A stretch of 64,000 bases of DNA from CAZAPG01 sp964486935 (lineage in GTDB: Bacteria > Chloroflexota > Anaerolineae > 4572-78 > J111), in contig CAZAPG010000016.1 in assembly GCA_964486935.1 (NCBI GenBank), positions 1-64,000 on the forward strand, written 5' to 3'. Numbering within the stretch: the first letter of the stretch is position 1; each line of letters starts with the position of its first letter. Shown here piece after piece: positions 8,672 to 18,005 of the stretch. Both the position numbers and the translations under genes were made by a program. Under the pieces are notes generated by a model. The model had not been told where the DNA came from, searched no databases, and was given only the letters and a program-made list of their open reading frames with translations.

Positions 8672-8702
8672 GTAATCCTTGCAAAAGAGGGGGCTACTAT
8701 CT

Positions 8703-9998
8703 ATGAGTCAAAAGATGAAATACCTGGGCAAAATTGCGCTGATAATTTTTGTCGTCATCGCGGTTGGAATTATCTCGTTTGCGGCGGGTATGGTTTTTCA
8801 GGCTAATTACTTTGGCTCTGCTCAGGCGGCTTCAGCCACTACGGCCCTTTCTCTTTTTACCGCCGATGGCGAAACGGCGTCTGTCACCAGCATTGCTCCC
8901 GAAGATATTCCCGAAGAGTTTACCACCTTCTGGGAAGCCTGGTCTTTTTTGAATGAGGAATTCTACGGCGATGTCCCACCCAATAACGAGCGGGTATATG
9001 GCGCTATTCGCGGGATGGTTTCTTCTTTTAACGACCAGCATACCGCTTTTATTGACCCGGTTCGGGCGGCGGTGGTGGGCGAAAATATGCAGGGCAGCTT
9101 TTCCGGCATCGGCGCTACCGTGCGCCTTGATGAAGCCGGGCGGCTGGTTATTGCTGACCCCACCCCCGGCTATCCGGCTTTTGAGGCCGGCCTGCGCCCC
9201 GGCGATATTGTGCTGGAGGTGGACGGCCAATCGCTTGAGGGTATGAGCCTGTATGAGGCGGTTTTGCTCATTCGTGGCCCAACCGACTCAACCGTGATGC
9301 TAACTATCATCCGCGAAGGCGAGCCGGAACCGTTTGAGGTGTCGATTGTGCGGGCCAAAATTGAGCTGGAAGTGGTTCAATTCGACATGCTGGAAAATGC
9401 GGACGTCCAGAAAAATATTGGCTACGTGCGGCTGACCCAATTTAGCAAGGGCGCTGCCGAAAAGCTGACCGAAGCGATAGACAAGCTGGTAGACCAGGGC
9501 GCAACCTCGTTTATTTTTGATCTACGGAGCAACCCCGGCGGCTTGTTGTCCGAATCGGTGAATGTCAGCAGCCTGTTTATTAACCACGGTCTGATTGTAA
9601 AGGAACGGCTAAAAAACGGCGAAGAAAAATTGTTTGAGGCCAAAAAGGGGTTCTTGGTAGCAGAAAATATGCCGCTGGTGGTGCTGGTCAATGGCGGCAG
9701 CGCCAGCGCCAGCGAGATTGTGGCCGGCGCGCTGCAAGATTCTAACCGGGCGGCCATTATTGGCGAGCAAACCTTTGGCAAGGGTTCCGTGCAATTGCCG
9801 CACCGCCTGTCCGATGGCTCTGAATTGCGCGTCACCATTGCCGAGTGGCTTACCCCTGCCGGTCGGCAAATTCACGGCCAGGGTATTACCCCGGATATTG
9901 TGGTTGAGATGAGCTTTGAGGATTTTGAAGCGGGTCTGGACCCCCAACTGGATGAAGCTGTAAGGTTTTTAAGCGAAGGAGCAGAAGCAGGTAATTAG
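8703..9998 (+). CDS. S41 family C-terminal processing protease, second paralogue
   Basis: About 431 residues, built like the preceding gene: N-terminal membrane anchor (IALIIFVVIAVGIISFAAGMVF), spacer, PDZ domain (GYPAFEAGLRPGDIVLEVDG) and catalytic core with GGSASASEIVAGAL and GEQTFGKGSVQ. Both the serine and lysine of the dyad are present, so it should be active. ATG 8703 is preceded by the strong ribosome binding site AGAGGGGG; a TTG at 8679 is the longer alternative. Its linker between anchor and core is longer than in the first copy, suggesting divergence in substrate delivery rather than decay. Confidence 0.9.
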   Translation: MSQKMKYLGKIALIIFVVIAVGIISFAAGMVFQANYFGSAQAASATTALSLFTADGETASVTSIAPEDIPEEFTTFWEAWSFLNEEFYGDVPPNNERVYGAIRGMVSSFNDQHTAFIDPVRAAVVGENMQGSFSGIGATVRLDEAGRLVIADPTPGYPAFEAGLRPGDIVLEVDGQSLEGMSLYEAVLLIRGPTDSTVMLTIIREGEPEPFEVSIVRAKIELEVVQFDMLENADVQKNIGYVRLTQFSKGAAEKLTEAIDKLVDQGATSFIFDLRSNPGGLLSESVNVSSLFINHGLIVKERLKNGEEKLFEAKKGFLVAENMPLVVLVNGGSASASEIVAGALQDSNRAAIIGEQTFGKGSVQLPHRLSDGSELRVTIAEWLTPAGRQIHGQGITPDIVVEMSFEDFEAGLDPQLDEAVRFLSEGAEAGN

Positions 9999-10032
9999 TG
10001 GTTGGTTAAAAATTTTTTTGAGGCCTGTAAAT

Positions 10033-10084
10033 GGTAATCGGTAAATGACGATTATCATTTACTAATTACCAATAACCGATTACT
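10033..10084. repeat. AT-rich nested inverted repeat
   Basis: GTAAATGA (10041-10048) and TCATTTAC (10055-10062) form a perfect 8-bp stem with a 6-nt loop. An outer pair GGTAATCGGT (10033-10042) and ACCGATTACT (10075-10084) matches at 9 of 10. The GGTAAT/ATTACC words recur at 55072-55128 and 57089-57125. It may act as a transcription terminator after the protease pair, but there is no clear T-run. Confidence 0.5.
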
Positions 10085-10101
10085 AATTACTTTCCCCACC
10101 A

Positions 10102-10575
10102 ATGAGCGAAAACCACGTAAAAGTGATTGCCCACAACCGCAAAGCCCGCCACGATTATCTGATTGAAGATACCATCGAGGCGGGCATTGTCTTGACCGGC
10201 AGCGAGATTAAATCGGTGCGGGCCGGGCAGGTCAACCTGCGCGACAGTTATGCCACCATCCGCAACGGCGAATTGTGGCTGGTGAACGCCCACATTGCGC
10301 CCTACAAACAGGCCAGCTTTCAAAACCATGAGCCGCGCCGCGACCGCAAATTGCTGCTGCATCGCCGCGAGATTAACCGGCTAACCGGCAAGTTGCAGGA
10401 AAAAGGGCTGACACTGGTGCCGTTGCAGATGCATTTAAAAAATAGTTGGGCTAAAGTTCAACTGGGGCTGGCCCGTGGCAAAAAGAGTTTTGACAAACGC
10501 CAAACCCTGCGCGAGCGCGAAGACCGCCGCCGGATAGAGCGCGCGCTGGGGCGGCGTCAAAAAGGAGTGGAGTAG
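10102..10575 (+). CDS. smpB: SsrA-binding protein SmpB
   Basis: A 157-residue SmpB with the family signature blocks: NRKARHDYLIEDTIEAGIVLTGSEIKS at the N-terminus, an OB-fold core (GELWLVNAHIAPY), RDRKLLLHRREI and the basic C-terminal tail (GLARGKKSFDKRQTLREREDRR) that enters the ribosomal mRNA channel. It binds tmRNA and delivers it to stalled ribosomes. Its RNA partner ssrA lies at 1729-2129. The next gene starts 4 bp after its stop, so smpB probably shares a transcript with the homocitrate synthase-like gene. Confidence 0.97.
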   Translation: MSENHVKVIAHNRKARHDYLIEDTIEAGIVLTGSEIKSVRAGQVNLRDSYATIRNGELWLVNAHIAPYKQASFQNHEPRRDRKLLLHRREINRLTGKLQEKGLTLVPLQMHLKNSWAKVQLGLARGKKSFDKRQTLREREDRRRIERALGRRQKGVE

Positions 10576-10579
10576 AAGG

Positions 10580-11917
10580 GTGAACGTATTTCAATTCAAA
10601 AACTACCAACCCCGGCCCCTGGAAATCATCGACACCACCCTGCGCGAAGGGTCGCACACCTCGCTGTTGCACGACCACTACAAATATTTTTTTAATCAGA
10701 ATGACAAAATGGAAATCGCCCGCGCTTTGATTCTGTACGGCGTCAAGTTCATTGAACTCTTCGCGCCTACTGTCAGCCCCCGCGAGCGCGATGATTTTGC
10801 CGCGATTAAAGCCGTGCGCGACGAATTGATTATGCAAAAAGGCTACACTTTTTTAATGGCCCACGTTCGCTGCCACCCCGACGATATCGACTCGGCCATT
10901 GAGGCTGGGGCCGATGGCTTGAATATGTACCTGCGCCTGTCCGATACGGCCCAGTACAGCCAGGGGCAGGATATCGACACGATTGTGGGCCGTACCTGTA
11001 AGCTGCTGGAACAGCTCCGGGCCGACTATCCCCATTTGATTTTGCGCTTCAGCGGCGAAGACGCCTTCCGCACCTCCGAGGCCAACCTGTTCCGCGTTTA
11101 CGACCGGGTTGCGCCGCTGGTTGACCGCTTTGGCACGCCCGACTCGGTGGGGGTAGCCACGCCCGCCAGCGTGGCGCAGCGACTTAAAGCCTTGCAGACC
11201 CGCTATCCCGGCAAGGATTTTGAAGGCCACTTTCACGATGACCGCGGCTTTGCCCTGGTTAACGCTCTGGAAGCGGTAAATAATGGCATGCGCTACCTCC
11301 AAACCACGCTGCTGGGCGTCGGCGAGCGCTCCGGTATCACCTCGATGACGGCGCTGCTGTTCAACCTGTACATTGATAAAGCCTACGACCACCTGGAAGG
11401 GTATCACCTGCGGGCCTCGTACCCCATCAACGTGATGTTTGCCTCCAAGTTGAAAAAGCTGGTGCCCTCCAAAGAGCCGGTCAGCCTGACCAACCGCACT
11501 CACACCGCAGGCGTTCACCAAAAGGCGATGCTGGCCCACGCCAGCACCTACGAGGCGTTCCATCTGGACCAGTTCGGCGTCAACGAGTCGGAAGTGCTGC
11601 TTGGCCCGCTGAGCGGCTGGAACATCATCCATTATTTCCTCAAGGAAATCAAATATTACACCGTGGATGAAGCCACGGCTCGCCAGATTACGACCGTGTT
11701 CAAAGAGCGTATCTACCATCTTGGCCCCAAAGATTCTCCGGCGGCGGTATTGATTGAAATTGCCGAAAATGAGTTCGGCTTGAGCAAATTGACTGTGCCC
11801 GAACAATTCAGAGACAATATTTTGCAGCGGATGGATGCCGACCATCAGCCCGAAATAGACCAACAGGAAGCCATTCCCGAAGCCCGGCGCGAAGCCTCCA
11901 TCAGTTTGAAAAAATGA
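10580..11917 (+). CDS. homocitrate synthase-like Claisen condensing enzyme
   Basis: A 445-residue member of the LeuA/homocitrate synthase (DRE-TIM) family. The signature DTTLREG opens the barrel. HVRCHPDD, GHFHDD and LLGVGERSGIT follow the homocitrate synthase pattern, in which the histidine pair of GHFH binds the divalent metal. The order of motifs resembles yeast-type homocitrate synthase more than 2-isopropylmalate synthase. No C-terminal LeuA allosteric domain is visible. It would condense acetyl-CoA with a 2-oxoacid. The GTG start at 10580 follows GAAGG. It overlaps the aconitase-family large subunit by 4 bases (ATGA), indicating translational coupling. Whether the pathway is lysine synthesis through alpha-aminoadipate or another chain extension is not settled by sequence. 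Confidence 0.8.
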   Translation: MNVFQFKNYQPRPLEIIDTTLREGSHTSLLHDHYKYFFNQNDKMEIARALILYGVKFIELFAPTVSPRERDDFAAIKAVRDELIMQKGYTFLMAHVRCHPDDIDSAIEAGADGLNMYLRLSDTAQYSQGQDIDTIVGRTCKLLEQLRADYPHLILRFSGEDAFRTSEANLFRVYDRVAPLVDRFGTPDSVGVATPASVAQRLKALQTRYPGKDFEGHFHDDRGFALVNALEAVNNGMRYLQTTLLGVGERSGITSMTALLFNLYIDKAYDHLEGYHLRASYPINVMFASKLKKLVPSKEPVSLTNRTHTAGVHQKAMLAHASTYEAFHLDQFGVNESEVLLGPLSGWNIIHYFLKEIKYYTVDEATARQITTVFKERIYHLGPKDSPAAVLIEIAENEFGLSKLTVPEQFRDNILQRMDADHQPEIDQQEAIPEARREASISLKK

Positions 11918-13257
11918 GCCATACCTTTGTTGAAAAAATTCTTGCCAGAAATATCGGGGCCAGGTCGGTTTCGCCCGGCCAGGTGCTCGATGCCACGCCC
12001 GATGTGGCTCTGAGCCACGATAACAGCGCGGCCATCTCCAAAACTTTTTACAGCCTGGGCGTCAAGCGGGTGAAATATCCTGAGCGGCTGGCCATTACCC
12101 TGGACCACGCCGCGCCTCCGCCCACCACCAAACACGCTCAAAACCATGCCGATGTCCGCCGTTTTGTGGCCGAGCAGGGCGTCAAAAACTTTTTTGAAGT
12201 GGGCCGGGGTATCTGCCACCAGGTGCTGTGCGAGGAAGGGGTGATTTACCCCGGCGTGCTGCTGCTGGGCGCCGATAGCCACTCCACCCACTACGGCGCG
12301 CTGGGCGCGTTTGGGGCCGGTGTGGGCCGCAGCGAGATGGCCGCCATTTGGGCAACCGGCCAGTTGTGGCTGCGCGTGCCGGAAAGCCTGAAAATTACGC
12401 TGACGGGGCGCTTCAGCCCCTGGGTGACCAGCAAAGACATCACCCTGTTTATCATTGGCCGGCTGGGCGCGGATGGCGGCCTGTACGCCAGCGTGGAATT
12501 TCACGGCCCGGCGCTGGCCGCCATGTCGATGGAAAGCCGCTTTGTGCTGACCAACATGATGGCCGAGATGGGCGCGAAGAACGCCTGGGTGGTGCAGGAT
12601 GAGGTAACGTTTGACTGGCTGGAAGCGCAGGTGCGCCGAAAGGCAGAGGCGCAGGGGGGCAGAGGCGCAGAGGAGTATCCGGCCCAAAAGCGGCTGGAAT
12701 GGGAGACGGCCAGCAAGGAGTTGATGCCTGACCCGGACGCGGCCTACCTGGCCGAGTATCAGTTTGACGCCTCGGCGGTTGAGCCGCAGGTGGCCTGCCC
12801 CCACACCGTGGATAACGTGCGGCCGCTGAGTCAGGTGGCCGGAACGCGGGTGCATCAGGCCTTTATTGGCACCTGCACCAATGGCCGGCTGGAGGATATA
12901 GCCGTTGCCGCGCAGGTGGTGGCCGGACAGCGCGTCGCGCCGGGCACGCGGCTGTTGATTGTGCCGGCCTCGTCGCAGGTGTACCTGGACGCGGTAAAGG
13001 CGGGGTATGTGGAAACGCTGCTGGCCGCCGGAGCTACCTTTGGTTCGCCCGGCTGCGGCCCCTGCATGGGCAACCACATGGGCATTCCGGCCCCCGGCGA
13101 GGTGACTATCAGCAGCGCCAACCGTAATTTTCAGGGGCGTATGGGCACCCCCGAGGCCGAAATCTATCTGGCCTCGCCCGCCGTGGTGGCTGCCAGCGCC
13201 ATCGCCGGGCAGATTGCCAGCCCCGCCGAGATAATGCTTCTCGGAGAATCCTTGTAA
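11914..13257 (+). CDS. 3-isopropylmalate dehydratase/homoaconitase large subunit
   Basis: A 447-residue aconitase-family large subunit. The [4Fe-4S] cysteines are visible in IGTCTNGR and in GSPGCGPCMGNH. GADSHSTHYGALGAFGAGVGRSEMA is the conserved substrate and cluster region. It hydrates and dehydrates a 2- or 3-hydroxy tricarboxylate together with the small subunit at 13382. Adjacency to a homocitrate synthase-like gene favours homoaconitase; isopropylmalate isomerase is the alternative. Around residues 243-253 the protein carries an unusual Gly/Ala/Glu-rich insert that arises from a direct DNA repeat (12641-12671). ATG 11914 overlaps the upstream stop by 4 bases. Confidence 0.85.
   Translation: MSHTFVEKILARNIGARSVSPGQVLDATPDVALSHDNSAAISKTFYSLGVKRVKYPERLAITLDHAAPPPTTKHAQNHADVRRFVAEQGVKNFFEVGRGICHQVLCEEGVIYPGVLLLGADSHSTHYGALGAFGAGVGRSEMAAIWATGQLWLRVPESLKITLTGRFSPWVTSKDITLFIIGRLGADGGLYASVEFHGPALAAMSMESRFVLTNMMAEMGAKNAWVVQDEVTFDWLEAQVRRKAEAQGGRGAEEYPAQKRLEWETASKELMPDPDAAYLAEYQFDASAVEPQVACPHTVDNVRPLSQVAGTRVHQAFIGTCTNGRLEDIAVAAQVVAGQRVAPGTRLLIVPASSQVYLDAVKAGYVETLLAAGATFGSPGCGPCMGNHMGIPAPGEVTISSANRNFQGRMGTPEAEIYLASPAVVAASAIAGQIASPAEIMLLGESL
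12641..12671 (+). repeat. short direct repeat inside the aconitase-family gene
   Basis: The 13-nt word GGCAGAGGCGCAG occurs twice (from about 12642 and 12657), separated by GG, and the reading frame stays open. The encoded segment is rich in Ala, Gly, Glu and Arg and lies between two family-conserved regions. It is probably a tolerated repeat expansion or insertion. Confidence 0.6.
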
Positions 13258-13381
13258 ACAGTCGTCTTAAATTCACGTTCCACGTAACTTGGTGCATGGA
13301 ATGTGGCTCAAGGTGGGTGCAATAAAACTATTATTAACTGAATGGCCATCCCCCAACGCCCATTGATAATTTGGACAAACC

Positions 13382-13923
<542 letters not shown>

Positions 13924-13927
<4 letters not shown>

Positions 13928-15207
13928 GCGTTGCCGTTGCCGAAGAAACACCGATTGGCTACCTTGAACTAATAAAAGATAATAGCAATTTTCGGCTGCT
14001 CTGGATTGGCCAGATTATCAGCCTGCTGGGTGACTGGTTCAACCTGATTGCCTCGGCCTCGCTGATTGCCGCGCTGTCCCAATCCGGCACGGCTATTGGC
14101 GGATTGTTTGTGGTGCGCATGCTGGCTCCGTTTTTGGCCAGCCCCATTGCCGGGGTGGTGGCCGACCGCTACAACCGCAAGCACATCCTCATCATCACCG
14201 ATATTACCCGCGCTCTGACGGTAATTGGCTTCCTCTTTATCCGTGATGCCAGCCAGCTCTGGCTGCTCTATTTGCTCACGGCGATTCAACTGGGCATCAG
14301 CGGCTTCTTTTTTCCCACCCGCAACGCCATTTTGCCCGATATTGTCTCGCAGCGCGGCCTGGGCGCGGCCAACGCCATCAGCTCGGCCACCTGGTCGGTG
14401 ATGCTGGCCTTTGGCGCGGCGCTGGGCGGGCTGGTATCGGGAACGTGGGGCATCTATCCGGCTTTCACCATCGACGCGCTGACCTTCTTGCTCTCGGCGG
14501 TATTCATCATCCAAATCAAATATCAGCCGGAGCCGGGCATCGGGTCATCAGAAAAAACCATCAGCTCGGCCTTGCAGCAATATGTTGACGGCCTGCGTTA
14601 TCTGAAGCATCATGTGGACATCCTGTTCATCTCGCTGCACAAGGGGGCCAACGCCCTGTTTGTGGCCGGCGGCTTTCAGGTTGTGCAGGTGGCCATCGCT
14701 GAAAAAGTGTTTGTAATCGGCGCGGGGGGCGGCATCGGCCTGGGGCTGATGTTTGCCATTGCCGGCGTGGGTACGGGCATCGGCCCAATTCTGGCCCGGC
14801 GTTTCACCGGCGACCGGGACCGCCCCTTGCGGGTCGCCATTATGCTCTCTTATTTTATGACAACCGTCGGGCTGGTCATCATCGCGCCCCTGTTTAGTTT
14901 TAATTGGGTGCTGGCAGGGATGATATTGCGCGGCATCGGTGGCGGAATTGCCTGGGTTTTTTCCACCCAACTTTTGCTGCAACTGGCGCCCAATCGCGTC
15001 CGGGGGCGCATTTTTGCCACCGAGTTTGCCATCTTCTCGCTTATGGCGGCGGCCGGCGCGGCGACTACGGGCGGCGCGATGGATGCGTCGTTGTCGATTT
15101 CAGCAATTATCTGGTGGATGTCGGGCCTGGCCCTGCTGCCCGGCGTCTTGTGGGCAGTGTGGCTGCGAGTTTATAAACCGCCGCAGCCGGCCTTTGGAAA
15201 ACAGTAA
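13924..15207 (+). CDS. MFS transporter, EntS/MFS_3-like exporter
   Basis: A 427-residue, about 12-helix major facilitator. The loop motif GVVADRYNRKHIL between helices 2 and 3 is the MFS signature, and the second-half equivalent is degenerate. The overall pattern (NFRLLWIGQIISLLGDWFN at the start) fits the group of enterobactin exporter-like and macrolide efflux-like transporters common in Chloroflexota. The start is TTG 13924, overlapping the stop of the small dehydratase subunit, so the two are translationally coupled. Export of a product of the upstream pathway is possible but unproven. Confidence 0.85.
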
Positions 15208-15223
15208 AGTGGAGTGAAGAATT

Positions 15224-16237
15224 ATGGCTGAAAAAGGGCGCTTATCCGGGAAATGGCGCGGTTTTTTGGGACATCTGGGACCCTATGCCACTGTCATCAC
15301 CGGTCTGGGGATTATCAACCTGCTGACCAGTGACTACCCCTGGTTTATCTGGCCGGCGATGGGCTGGGGCGTTGGGCTGGCCTTTCATCTGCTGGGGATT
15401 TTGCTGAGCGAGATGAAACATCTCGGCGGAAAATGGCGCAGTTTCTTGAGCCACTTTGGCTCCTACGCCATTATTATGTCACTGCTGGTTGGCATCTATT
15501 TGATGACGAACCCCGGCGGCTACCCCTGGTTTATCTGGCCGGCGATGGGCTGGGGCATGGCGGTGGCTTTTCACCTGTTCGGGACCATTGCCGGCAAAAC
15601 CGATGCCGCAGAAGCCGGAGCGCAGGCCGAGCAGGCCGAACCTGTTGAGACCGCCGCCCCGCAGGCGCGCCCGGCCGAGCAACCCGCCCGAAAATCGCCG
15701 CCCGCCAGCGCCGCCCTGCAAAGTTATCTGGAGCAGGCCAGAACCTACCAGGCGCAAATTCAGGCCATCGTGGCCGCCACCGACAGCAACTCGCAAGCCC
15801 GCTTGCGGGAACTGGTCGACCAGGTAGAAGAGTGGACCGGGGCCATTGAAACGCTGGCCCGGCGCATCGACCGATTCCAGCAGGACGCCGTCATTCGCCG
15901 GGATTTGGCGGCGGTGCCTCAATCCATCAGCAAGCTGGAAGCGCAACTGGCCGCCGAGCCGGACAACGCCACCCGCGCCGAGTTGCAGCGCACGCTTGAT
16001 AACCGCAAAAAGCAACTGGCCGCCCTCGAACATCTGCAAAACACCATGCGCCGGGCCGAAATAAAAATGGAAAGCACCCTCTCCTCGCTGGGAACCATTT
16101 ACTCGCAACTGCTCACCAGCCAATCCACCCATCACGTGGCCGATTACAGCCGCCTCTCCGCCGAGGCCGACGAAGAGGTGCGCACCCTGCAAGACCATCT
16201 GGAGGCGCTGGAAGAGGTCAAGCTGGGGGATGTGTGA
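15224..16237 (+). CDS. tandem 2TM-domain protein with coiled-coil tail
   Basis: A 337-residue protein. Residues 1-125 hold two copies of a 2TM module (GKWRGFLGHLGPYA and GKWRSFLSHFGSYA, each followed by YPWFIWPAMGWG and an AFHL(L/F)G helix), giving four membrane helices. Residues 126-165 are Ala/Pro/Glu-rich linker. Residues 166-335 are predicted helical and coiled-coil, rich in Leu, Glu, Gln and Arg. The 2TM domain is usually a single copy, often fused to kinases or LytTR regulators, so a tandem copy with a coiled coil is unusual. The function is unknown. It is 16 bp after the MFS gene with a ribosome binding site GGAG. Confidence 0.75.
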   Translation: MAEKGRLSGKWRGFLGHLGPYATVITGLGIINLLTSDYPWFIWPAMGWGVGLAFHLLGILLSEMKHLGGKWRSFLSHFGSYAIIMSLLVGIYLMTNPGGYPWFIWPAMGWGMAVAFHLFGTIAGKTDAAEAGAQAEQAEPVETAAPQARPAEQPARKSPPASAALQSYLEQARTYQAQIQAIVAATDSNSQARLRELVDQVEEWTGAIETLARRIDRFQQDAVIRRDLAAVPQSISKLEAQLAAEPDNATRAELQRTLDNRKKQLAALEHLQNTMRRAEIKMESTLSSLGTIYSQLLTSQSTHHVADYSRLSAEADEEVRTLQDHLEALEEVKLGDV

Positions 16238-16263
16238 ATTCTGTCACCGCTAGCCTGATCTTT

Positions 16264-16292
16264 TTGACATTTTGACGCTTCTGTTATAGCTT
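16264..16292 (+). promoter_or_regulatory. weak candidate promoter for aceB-glcDEF
   Basis: TTGACA (16264-16269) is followed after 17 bp by TAGCTT. The -35 is perfect but the -10 is poor, so activation by a regulator or a different start is possible. The 137-bp gap before aceB holds nothing else recognisable. Confidence 0.3.
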
Positions 16293-16374
16293 ACAAATCC
16301 ACCTGATTTTTCTGGTCGCAGCTAAATGTGTCTGCGGCGTGTCCCCAAAACAGCATAGTTAGCGGAGGGAAAAA

Positions 16375-17970
16375 ATGAGTTCAACCCCACAAGGCGTCGA
16401 AATTTTGGGCCGGATTACGCCCGAATATGCCGAAATTTTAACCCCGGAAGCCCTGAACCTGGTTGCCAAATTGCATCGCAAGCTTAACGCCCGCCGGCTT
16501 GAACTGCTGCAAAAACGGCAGGCGCGCCAGGCAGAGTTTGACGCCGGCCAACTGCCCGGTTTTCTGCCCGAAACTAAAGAAATCCGCCAGAGCGACTGGA
16601 CCATCGCCCCCATCCCCGATGATTTGCAGGACCGCCGGGTTGAAATTACCGGCCCGGTTGACCGCAAAATGATTATCAACGCGCTCAATTCCGGGGCCAG
16701 GGTATTTATGGCCGATTTCGAAGACTCCAGCACCCCCACCTGGGCCAACAACCTCGATGGTCAGATTAATCTGCGCGACGCCGTCAACCGCACCATTACC
16801 TTTACCAACCCCGACGGCAAATTTTACGCGCTCAACGATAACATCGCCACGCTGATGGTTCGGCCGCGCGGCTGGCACCTCAACGAGAAGCACGTGCGGG
16901 TTGATGGCGAGCCGGTCTCCGGCGGCCTGTTTGATTTTGGCCTCTACTTCTTCCACAACGCCAAAACCCTCCTGTCCAACGGCAGCGGCCCCTACTTTTA
17001 CCTGCCCAAGCTGGAAAGCCACCTGGAAGCCCGTCTGTGGAACGACGCCTTTGTGCTGGCTCAGGATGAACTGGGCGTGCCACAGGGCAGCATCAAGGCC
17101 ACCGTGCTCATCGAGACGATTCTGGCCGCCTTTGAAATGCATGAAATTCTGTACGAACTGCGCCAGCACTCCGCCGGGTTGAACTGCGGCCGCTGGGATT
17201 ACATATTTAGCTGCATCAAAAAATTCCGCAACCACCCCGATTTTTGCCTGGCCGACCGCGCCCTGGTAACCATGACCTCCCATTTCATGCGCTCCTACTC
17301 GCTGCTGACGATTCAAACCTGCCACCGGCGCAACGCCCACGCCATGGGAGGTATGGCCGCCCAGATTCCTATTAAAAATGATCCCCAGGCCAACGAAGCC
17401 GCCCTGGCCAAAGTTCGCGCCGACAAGGAGCGCGAAGCCAACGACGGCCACGATGGCACCTGGGTGGCTCACCCCGGCCTGGTGCAAATCGCCCTGGACG
17501 CGTTCAACGCGGCCATGCCCGAAGCCAACCAGATTCACCGCAAGCGGGAGGATGTCAGTGTAACAGCCGCCGACCTGCTGAAATTTGAACCGGAGCGACC
17601 CATCACCGAGGCCGGGTTGCGCACCAACGTTAATGTCGGCATCCAGTATCTTGGCTCGTGGTTGGCCGGCAATGGCTGCGTGCCCATCTTCAACCTGATG
17701 GAAGACGCCGCCACCGCCGAAATTTCCCGCTCTCAAATCTGGCAGTGGATTAACAGCCCCAAAGGCGTGCTTGACGATGGCCGCAAGGTGGATGTGAAAC
17801 TGTTCCGCCAGATTCTGGCCGAAGAGATGCCCAGAGTCCGTGAAATTGTGGGTGATGACGCCTTTGAGTCCGGCGCCTATGAACAGGCCAGCCGCTTGTT
17901 CGACGAAATCACCACCGCCAAAGAGTTTGTGCAGTTTCTCACCCTGCCGGCCTATGAGATGATTGATTAG
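16375..17970 (+). CDS. aceB: malate synthase A
   Basis: A 531-residue malate synthase of the A type, the usual length. Recognisable blocks are GPVDRKMIINALNSGARVFMADFEDSSTPTW, the RPRGWHLNEKH loop, VLIETILAAFEMHEILYELR and NAHAMGGMAAQIPIK. It condenses glyoxylate with acetyl-CoA to malate. A strong ribosome binding site GGAGGG precedes ATG 16375. The following glcDEF genes make glyoxylate from glycolate, so the four genes form one pathway: glycolate to glyoxylate to malate. Isocitrate lyase is not present in the window, which favours glycolate use over the acetate glyoxylate shunt here. Confidence 0.97.
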   Translation: MSSTPQGVEILGRITPEYAEILTPEALNLVAKLHRKLNARRLELLQKRQARQAEFDAGQLPGFLPETKEIRQSDWTIAPIPDDLQDRRVEITGPVDRKMIINALNSGARVFMADFEDSSTPTWANNLDGQINLRDAVNRTITFTNPDGKFYALNDNIATLMVRPRGWHLNEKHVRVDGEPVSGGLFDFGLYFFHNAKTLLSNGSGPYFYLPKLESHLEARLWNDAFVLAQDELGVPQGSIKATVLIETILAAFEMHEILYELRQHSAGLNCGRWDYIFSCIKKFRNHPDFCLADRALVTMTSHFMRSYSLLTIQTCHRRNAHAMGGMAAQIPIKNDPQANEAALAKVRADKEREANDGHDGTWVAHPGLVQIALDAFNAAMPEANQIHRKREDVSVTAADLLKFEPERPITEAGLRTNVNVGIQYLGSWLAGNGCVPIFNLMEDAATAEISRSQIWQWINSPKGVLDDGRKVDVKLFRQILAEEMPRVREIVGDDAFESGAYEQASRLFDEITTAKEFVQFLTLPAYEMID

Positions 17971-18005
17971 CAGACTAGTTACCAAAAAAGACAGCGAGGT
18001 TCGGA

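Noticed and set aside
10087..11863. Long minus-strand frames opposite smpB and the homocitrate synthase-like gene
   Set aside because: GC-rich genes create long antisense frames; they lack recognisable domains and start signals.
12501..13297. Minus-strand frames opposite the aconitase-family large subunit
   Set aside because: Low-complexity Ala/Arg/Pro composition typical of shadow frames.
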